Shown here one piece after another: positions 58,811 through 64,000 of a stretch of 64,000 bases of DNA. Numbering within the stretch: position 1 is the stretch's first letter; each line of letters begins with the position of its first letter. The position numbers and the translations under genes are program-made. Location of the stretch: positions 496,001 to 560,000 of the forward strand of contig NZ_AVCJ01000001.1 in assembly GCF_000743535.1 (NCBI RefSeq). The letters are read 5' to 3'. A model generated the notes under the pieces. That model ran no database searches, was not told the DNA's origin, and was given only the letters and a program-made list of their open reading frames with translations. Origin of the DNA: Arenimonas donghaensis DSM 18148 = HO3-R19. GTDB lineage: Bacteria; Pseudomonadota; Gammaproteobacteria; Xanthomonadales; Xanthomonadaceae.

Positions 58811-60016
58811 ATGCGCCCTGAACCCATGGCCCGACACCCGATCGAAGTCACCGGTGACCGCAAGCAGCCGCTGGGCATGGCGCCGTCGGCGTTCCTGCGT
58901 GATTACTGGCAGAAGCGACCGCTGCTGATCCGCCAGGCCTTCCCGGGATTCGAGTCACCGATTTCCCCCGAAGACCTGGCCGGACTGGCCTGCGAAGAAG
59001 CCGCGCTGTCCCGCATCGTCATGCATGACCGGCGCCGCGATGCCTGGCAACTGCGCACCGGGCCCTTCGACGAAGCCATGTTCCCGGGACTTCCGCAGCA
59101 GGACTGGACCCTGCTGGTCCAGGACGTCGACAAATGGGACATGGACGTGCGCGCACTGCTGCAGGCCTTCCGGTTCCTGCCGGCCTGGCGGGTGGACGAC
59201 ATCATGGTCAGCTTCGCCGCGCCCGGCGGATCGGTCGGCGCGCACGTGGACCAGTACGACGTCTTCCTGCTGCAGGCGCAGGGCCACCGCCGCTGGCAGA
59301 TCGACAGCCGTGCGGACGCCCCGACCGACTTCCGCCCCGACGTCGAACTCAAGCTGCTGGCCCGCTTCGACCCCGACCACGACTGGGTCCTGGGTCCTGG
59401 TGACATGCTCTACCTGCCGCCGGGCGTGCCGCACCATGGCGTCGCCGAGGAGGCCTGCCTGACCTTCTCGGTCGGCATGCGCGCACCCTCGCGCGCCGAA
59501 CTCATCGTGGACCTCGCCGAGGAACTGGCCGCCGCGCTGCCCGAGCAGGCGCGCTACGCCGACCCCGACCTGGCGCCGCCGCGGGACCCGTGGGAAATCG
59601 ACGACGCGGCCTTCGGCCGCCTGCGCGGGGCACTGCGGGATTTGCAGTCGCTGGAAGAAGACCAGCTGCGCGCTTGGTTCGGCCGCTTCATCACCCAATA
59701 CCGCGCCGGCGGCGAGATCGCCGCGCCCGCGCGCCCGCCCAGCGCCGAAGCCCTGGCGTCGAGCCTGGACCAGGGGGCGAGCCTGCTGCGCCATCCCCAC
59801 TCGCGTTTGGCCTGGACCCGCGAAGGCCGCCAGGCGCGGCTGTTCGCCAATGGCCTGGGCCTCACGCTGGGGGTCGCCGACGCCCGCCGCCTCGCCGCGG
59901 CCGAGGAGCTCGACGCCGCAGGCCTGGCCGCGCTGGGCCCCGCCGGCCGTGACGCCCTGCACGCCCTGGTGGCCGCTGGCCACTACCAGCTGGTCAAGCC
60001 ACGCCGCAAACGGTGA
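58811..60016 (+). CDS. roxA: Ribosomal protein L16 arginine 3-hydroxylase (RoxA/YcfD)
   Basis: A 401-residue 2-oxoglutarate/Fe(II) oxygenase with a JmjC-type cupin. Iron ligands are His145 and Asp147 (GAHVDQYDVFLLQAQGHRRW) and His208 (LPPGVPHHGVAEE). LQAFRFLPAWRVDDIMVSFA and the C-terminal winged-helix region (RLAWTREGRQARLFANGLGL) match YcfD, which hydroxylates Arg81 of ribosomal protein L16. A second ATG at 58826 is equally possible. It lies 20 bp after purB and 4 bp before the GNAT gene. Confidence 0.92.
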   Translation: MRPEPMARHPIEVTGDRKQPLGMAPSAFLRDYWQKRPLLIRQAFPGFESPISPEDLAGLACEEAALSRIVMHDRRRDAWQLRTGPFDEAMFPGLPQQDWTLLVQDVDKWDMDVRALLQAFRFLPAWRVDDIMVSFAAPGGSVGAHVDQYDVFLLQAQGHRRWQIDSRADAPTDFRPDVELKLLARFDPDHDWVLGPGDMLYLPPGVPHHGVAEEACLTFSVGMRAPSRAELIVDLAEELAAALPEQARYADPDLAPPRDPWEIDDAAFGRLRGALRDLQSLEEDQLRAWFGRFITQYRAGGEIAAPARPPSAEALASSLDQGASLLRHPHSRLAWTREGRQARLFANGLGLTLGVADARRLAAAEELDAAGLAALGPAGRDALHALVAAGHYQLVKPRRKR

Positions 60017-60020
60017 CGCC

Positions 60021-60980
60021 ATGATCCCGACCGACTTCCGCATCGAACCCGCCGACTACGCCACCGACCTGCCGGACCTGCGCAAGGTCCGCGAGACGGT
60101 CTTCGTCCTCGAGCAAAACGTGCCGGAGGAAGAAGAATGGGACGAGCTCGACCCGCGCAGCCACCACGTGCTCGCCCGCGACGGCGAAGGCGAACCCATC
60201 GGCACCGGCCGCCTGACACCGGAACACAAGATCGGACGCATGGCGGTGCTGGCCGGGTGGCGCGGCCGCGGCGTCGGCGACGCGCTGCTGGTGGCCCTGA
60301 TGGACCGGGCCCGCAGCCTGGGCTGGACCGAGGTCAGGCTCAATGCCCAGGTCGCGGCCATCGGTTTCTACGGGCGCCACGGCTTTGAACCCTACGGTGA
60401 CCGCTTCATGGAAGCGGGCATCGAGCACCAGGCCATGCGCCGCGCCCTCGTGCCCCTGGCCGGTCCGGACCGGCCCCCGGCCAGGCCACGCGGCCCGTCG
60501 GTGCCGGCCACGGAGTTCGAAGGGCTTCCCGAAGCGAGCCAGGCCACCCTGCGCCTGGTCGGGGACGCCCGGCGCGAACTGTTCGTCTTCAGCCGCGACC
60601 TCGACCCGGTGCTCTACGGCCAGCCGGCGCTGATCGATGCGTTCCGGCGCTTCGCCACGGCCGGGCGCGGCGGCGTCGTGCAACTGATCGTGCTCGACCC
60701 CGCCGGCGTGCAGGGCCAGGGCCATCCCCTGCTGGGCCTGGCGCAGCGGCTGACCTCGGCTTTCCAGCTGCGCACGCCCACCGAGGACCTCGACCTGCAA
60801 TATCCCTCGGCCTTCCTGGTCAACGACCGCGATGGCTACCTGTTCCGCCAGCTCGGCAGCCGCTGGGAAGGCGACTGGAGCCCGGCGCACCCGGCGCGCA
60901 CGCGCCAGCTGGCGGAGCATTTCGGCCGGGTCTGGGAGCGTTCACGCGCCTGCACCGAATTCCGGGCCCTGGACATCTAG
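60021..60980 (+). CDS. GNAT acetyltransferase fused to a DUF7931-like domain
   Basis: 319 residues. Residues about 1-150 are a GNAT domain with the acetyl-CoA loop VLAGWRGRGVGDALLVALMD and the terminal AIGFYGRHGFEPYGDRFMEA. Residues about 175-319 form a separate domain (LRLVGDARRELFVFSRDLDP; QLIVLDPAGVQGQGHPLLGL) resembling DUF7931, apparently with a phospholipase-D-like fold but no HKD motif. Substrate unknown. It follows roxA by 4 bp; a role in protein or ribosome modification is suggested by context only. Confidence 0.82.
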   Translation: MIPTDFRIEPADYATDLPDLRKVRETVFVLEQNVPEEEEWDELDPRSHHVLARDGEGEPIGTGRLTPEHKIGRMAVLAGWRGRGVGDALLVALMDRARSLGWTEVRLNAQVAAIGFYGRHGFEPYGDRFMEAGIEHQAMRRALVPLAGPDRPPARPRGPSVPATEFEGLPEASQATLRLVGDARRELFVFSRDLDPVLYGQPALIDAFRRFATAGRGGVVQLIVLDPAGVQGQGHPLLGLAQRLTSAFQLRTPTEDLDLQYPSAFLVNDRDGYLFRQLGSRWEGDWSPAHPARTRQLAEHFGRVWERSRACTEFRALDI

Positions 60981-61040
60981 GCCGGCCCCCGCCGGGTCGT
61001 CACGCGCGGGCTTCGGGTTCCCGTACCTGCGCGTGCGGGC

Positions 61041-61046
61041 TATAAT
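61041..61046 (+). promoter_or_regulatory. sucA operon -10 box
   Basis: A perfect TATAAT 88 bp ahead of the sucA start, in an otherwise GC-rich stretch. A weak -35 candidate, TTCCCG, lies 17 bp upstream. This is the only consensus -10 seen in the last 6 kb. Confidence 0.6.
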
Positions 61047-61134
61047 CCCGGGCCTTGTCGTCGCCCGCCCGCGGCGCCCCGACATCCCATTCCATCAATC
61101 ACTTACCTGCCGTCAGGCGGGCCAGGCCAGGGTC

Positions 61135-63957
61135 GTGGATAGTCTGATCAAGCAGTTCAAACAGACCTCTCAGCTCGCCGGCGGCAATGCCGCCTATATT
61201 GAAGACCTGTACGAGTCGTACCTGGTCGATCCCGACGCCGTTCCGGCGGCCTGGAAAACCTACTTCGACGGCTTCAAGGGCCGCGAGGCCGGCGACGTGC
61301 CGCATTCGGCGGTCATGGCCCGGGTGCAGGCCGCCGCGCGCGCACCGCAGTCGGGTGGCGTGGACGACGAGACCGCCCGCAAGCAGGCCGCCGTCGGCAA
61401 GCTGGTCACGGCCTATCGTTCGCGCGGCCACCTGGGCGCCAAGCTCGATCCGCTGGAACTGATGAAGCGGCCGGACGCGCCCGACCTGGGCCTGGCCCAC
61501 CACGGCCTGTCCGATGCCGACCTGGACACCGAGTTCACCGTCGACACCTGGTTCGGCGCGCCGCGCTACAAGCTGCGCGACCTGCTGGCCAAGCTGCGTG
61601 CGTCCTATTCGGGCAGCATCGGCGCCGAATTCATGCACATCTCCGACGTGCAGCAGCGCCGCTGGATGCAGCAGCGACTCGAAGGCGCCACCCGCGGCTA
61701 CGGCCTGGACAAGGACGGCAAGCTCCGGCTGCTCGAGCGCCTCACGGCAGCCGAAGGCCTGGAACGCTACCTGCACACCGCCTTCGTCGGCCAGAAGCGT
61801 TTCTCGCTGGAAGGCGGCGACTCGCTGATCCCGCTGATGGACACCCTGATCCGCCGCGGCGGCAGCGCCGGCGTCAAGGACGTGGTCATCGGCATGGCCC
61901 ATCGCGGCCGCCTGAACACCCTCGTCAATACGATGGGCAAGCCGCCGCACAAGCTGTTCGACGAGTTCCGCGGCCAGTTCGAGCACAACGACGACCCGGC
62001 CTACTCGGGCGACGTGAAATACCACATGGGTTATTCGTCGGACATCGCGACGCCGGGCGGCCCGGTGCACCTGGCGCTGGCCTTCAACCCCTCGCACCTG
62101 GAAATCGTCGACCCCGTGGTCGCCGGCTCGGTGCGCGCGCGCCAGATGCGCCGCGGCGACAGCAAGCGCGAGCAGGTGCTGCCGATCCTGGTGCATGGCG
62201 ACGCCGCCTTCGCCGGCCAGGGCGTGGTGATGGAGCTGTTCCAGATGTCGCAGGCCCGCGGTTTCGCCGTCGGCGGCACCGTGCACGTGGTGGTCAACAA
62301 CCAGGTCGGCTTCACCATCAGCCGCCCGGACGATGCCCGCTCGACGCTCTACAGCACCGACCCGGCGAAGATCATCGGCGCCCCGGTGTTGCACGTTAAC
62401 GGCGACGATCCCGAGGCCGTGGCCTTCTGCGCCCAGATGGCCTTCGATTTCCGCCGCGAATTCGGCCGGGACGTTGTCATCGACCTGGTCTGCTACCGCA
62501 AGCACGGCCATAACGAAGCCGACGAGCCGGCCGCCACCCAGCCGCTGATGTACAAGAACATCCGCGCGCGCAAGTCCACGCGCGAGCTGTATGCCGAGCG
62601 GCTGGTCGAGGAAGGCGTGATCGACGCCGACGGCGCCAAGGCCCTGGTCGACGACTACCGCGACAAGCTCGACAAGGGCGTGGTCACGACCGAACTGGCC
62701 AAGAGCCAGTCCGATCCGTTCGCGGTCGACTGGTCGCCGTGGCTCGAGGGCACCCTGGCCGACGAGGTCAAGACCGCCGTCAAGCGCAGCGAGCTCGACG
62801 CGCTGGCCACCCGCATCAACGCCGCGCCCGAGGGCATCAAGCTGCACGCACGCGTCGCCAAGATCTACGACGACCGCCGCAAGATGGCCGCCGGCGAGCA
62901 GGCCATGGACTGGGGCTTCGCCGAGAACCTGGCCTACGCGACCCTGCTCAAGGAAGGCTACAAGCTGCGCATCGTCGGCCAGGACTCGGGCCGTGGCACC
63001 TTCTTCCACCGCCATGCCGTGTTGCACGACCAGGCCACGGGCGAATCGGTGATGCCGCTGCGCGCGCTGGTGGACAACCCCGAGCACGCCATGATCATCG
63101 ACTCGCTGCTCAGCGAAGAGGCGGTGATGGGCTTCGAATACGGCTACTCCACCGCCGAACCGTCGACGCTCAACATCTGGGAGGGCCAGTTCGGCGATTT
63201 CGCCAACGGCGCCCAGGTCGTGATCGACCAGTTCATCACCTCGGGTGAATCCAAGTGGGACCGGCTGTGTGGCCTGGTGCTGTTCCTGCCGCACGGCTAC
63301 GAAGGCCAGGGTCCGGAACACAGTTCGGCCCGCCTTGAGCGCTTCCTGCAGCTGTGCGCGCTGGACAACATCCAGGTCTGCACGCCGACCACGCCCGCGC
63401 AGATGTTCCACCTGCTGCGCCGGCAGATGCTGCGCGCCACCCGCAAGCCGCTGGTGGTGATGACCCCGAAGTCCATGCTGCGGCACAAGCTGTCGGTGTC
63501 GAGCCTGGACGACCTGGCCAAGGGCGGCTTCCAGAACCTCATCCCCGACAGCACCTGCAAGGACGCCAAGAAGGCGCGCCGGGTCGTGGTCTGCGGCGGC
63601 AAGGTCTATTACGACCTGGTCGAGGCGGCCGCGGAAAAGAAGGTCAAGGACGTCGCGATCGTGCGCGTCGAGCAGCTCTATCCGTTCCCGCGCCAGCTCC
63701 TGGCCGCGGAACTCAAGCGCTTTGGCGCCGCCAAGGAAGTGGTGTGGTGCCAGGAAGAACCCATGAACCAGGGCGCCTGGTACCAGATCCGCCACCACCT
63801 TGATTTCTGCCTGGGCAAGGGCCAGTCGCTCAGCTACGCCGGGCGCTCGCGCTCGGCCTCGCCGGCGGCGGGCCACCTGAACACGCACAATGCCGAACAG
63901 GCGCAGCTGATCGAAGACGCACTGGTCAACGCGCCCAACACCCACACCGCCGAATAA
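61135..63957 (+). CDS. sucA: 2-oxoglutarate dehydrogenase E1 component
   Basis: A 940-residue thiamine-diphosphate enzyme decarboxylating 2-oxoglutarate. Near the N-terminus is GNAAYIEDLYESYLVDPDAV. The core has IGMAHRGRLNTLVNTMGKPP, HGDAAFAGQGVVMELFQMSQ and the TPP segment DLVCYRKHGHNEADEPAATQ. The C-terminal part includes LFLPHGYEGQGPEHSSARLE. The frame is open further upstream, but the GTG at 61135 starts the conserved N-terminus (DSLIKQFKQTSQLAGGN). Length is normal. sucB follows after 32 bp. Confidence 0.97.
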   Translation: MDSLIKQFKQTSQLAGGNAAYIEDLYESYLVDPDAVPAAWKTYFDGFKGREAGDVPHSAVMARVQAAARAPQSGGVDDETARKQAAVGKLVTAYRSRGHLGAKLDPLELMKRPDAPDLGLAHHGLSDADLDTEFTVDTWFGAPRYKLRDLLAKLRASYSGSIGAEFMHISDVQQRRWMQQRLEGATRGYGLDKDGKLRLLERLTAAEGLERYLHTAFVGQKRFSLEGGDSLIPLMDTLIRRGGSAGVKDVVIGMAHRGRLNTLVNTMGKPPHKLFDEFRGQFEHNDDPAYSGDVKYHMGYSSDIATPGGPVHLALAFNPSHLEIVDPVVAGSVRARQMRRGDSKREQVLPILVHGDAAFAGQGVVMELFQMSQARGFAVGGTVHVVVNNQVGFTISRPDDARSTLYSTDPAKIIGAPVLHVNGDDPEAVAFCAQMAFDFRREFGRDVVIDLVCYRKHGHNEADEPAATQPLMYKNIRARKSTRELYAERLVEEGVIDADGAKALVDDYRDKLDKGVVTTELAKSQSDPFAVDWSPWLEGTLADEVKTAVKRSELDALATRINAAPEGIKLHARVAKIYDDRRKMAAGEQAMDWGFAENLAYATLLKEGYKLRIVGQDSGRGTFFHRHAVLHDQATGESVMPLRALVDNPEHAMIIDSLLSEEAVMGFEYGYSTAEPSTLNIWEGQFGDFANGAQVVIDQFITSGESKWDRLCGLVLFLPHGYEGQGPEHSSARLERFLQLCALDNIQVCTPTTPAQMFHLLRRQMLRATRKPLVVMTPKSMLRHKLSVSSLDDLAKGGFQNLIPDSTCKDAKKARRVVVCGGKVYYDLVEAAAEKKVKDVAIVRVEQLYPFPRQLLAAELKRFGAAKEVVWCQEEPMNQGAWYQIRHHLDFCLGKGQSLSYAGRSRSASPAAGHLNTHNAEQAQLIEDALVNAPNTHTAE

Positions 63958-63989
63958 GCCCCCAATCCAACGCCAGCAGGACCTTGTCC

Positions 63990-64000
63990 ATGAGCATCGA
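63990..64000 (+). CDS. sucB: Start of sucB, dihydrolipoyl succinyltransferase (E2), cut by window end
   Basis: Only ATG AGC ATC and part of the fourth codon (GA) are visible. The start MSI followed by Glu/Asp and its position 32 bp after sucA match SucB, which begins MSIEVKVP in related bacteria. An AGCAGGAC ribosome-like site precedes it. Assignment rests on context. Confidence 0.6.

Noticed and set aside
61099-63945. A 948-codon open frame opposite sucA
   Set aside because: Antisense shadow of a conserved gene; no family features.

Overview
The window is GC-rich chromosomal DNA with tightly packed, mostly housekeeping genes. It most likely comes from a gammaproteobacterium of the Xanthomonadales/Lysobacterales group (Lysobacter, Luteimonas or a similar genus). 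The evidence is: GTAG/GTGG-headed REP palindromes of the Stenotrophomonas type; a very large NAD-dependent glutamate dehydrogenase; a complete lower kynurenine pathway; the rpsF-rpsR-rplI/dnaB/alr order; and a purB-L16 hydroxylase-GNAT cluster. I see no rRNA, tRNA, CRISPR, prophage or transposase gene.

Layout. 1-0.93 kb: a MerR regulator (cut by the window edge), diverging from a CDF-like cation transporter across a textbook MerR promoter. 0.95-7.25 kb: a PuuR/PuuC-like pair diverging from an omega-amino-acid transaminase, alanine dehydrogenase and (methyl)malonate-semialdehyde dehydrogenase; together these look like a route from aminoaldehydes through beta-alanine to acetyl-CoA. 7.3-12.0 kb: msrA between two REP elements, a wax ester synthase/DGAT, a photolyase, an SDR lacking its catalytic tyrosine and a cryptochrome-like gene remnant. 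12.1-17.1 kb: alr, dnaB, a secreted Cys-rich protein, rplI, rpsR, rpsF and an A-type Fe-S carrier. 17.2-21.2 kb: asnS, two small unknown genes, a second atypical SDR, a PilZ protein and nei.

21.2-21.8 kb is a gene-free, hairpin-rich element bounded by perfect 37-bp inverted repeats. 21.9-29.6 kb is the kynurenine/3-hydroxyanthranilate operon, which also carries a beta-carbonic anhydrase and an SbtA-like bicarbonate permease. 29.6-37.0 kb: sbcB, a DUF2461 protein, a secreted lipase-like protein with a DUF4785-like partner, an MFS transporter, a 5'-nucleotidase and nadK. 37.1-43.3 kb: the 1635-residue glutamate dehydrogenase and an acyl-CoA dehydrogenase. 43.4-48.1 kb: an ArsR-methyltransferase fusion regulator overlapping metH, with a 26-bp palindrome on its start region. 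48.1-51.8 kb: DUF2058, slyX, UDP-glucose dehydrogenase, a lipoprotein FKBP and a periplasmic glutathione peroxidase.

51.9-55.9 kb: a GntR(YtrA)-ABC transporter operon with an operator over its -10 box, followed by a lipoprotein and a GSGD-repeat beta-helix-like protein. 55.9-64 kb: fumC, purB, the ribosomal L16 hydroxylase, a GNAT fusion protein, sucA and the first codons of sucB.

The best candidates for undescribed biology are the ArsR-methyltransferase/metH unit with its operator, the inorganic-carbon genes inside the kynurenine operon, and the 589-bp inverted-repeat element. All functions are inferred from sequence recognition without database searches.
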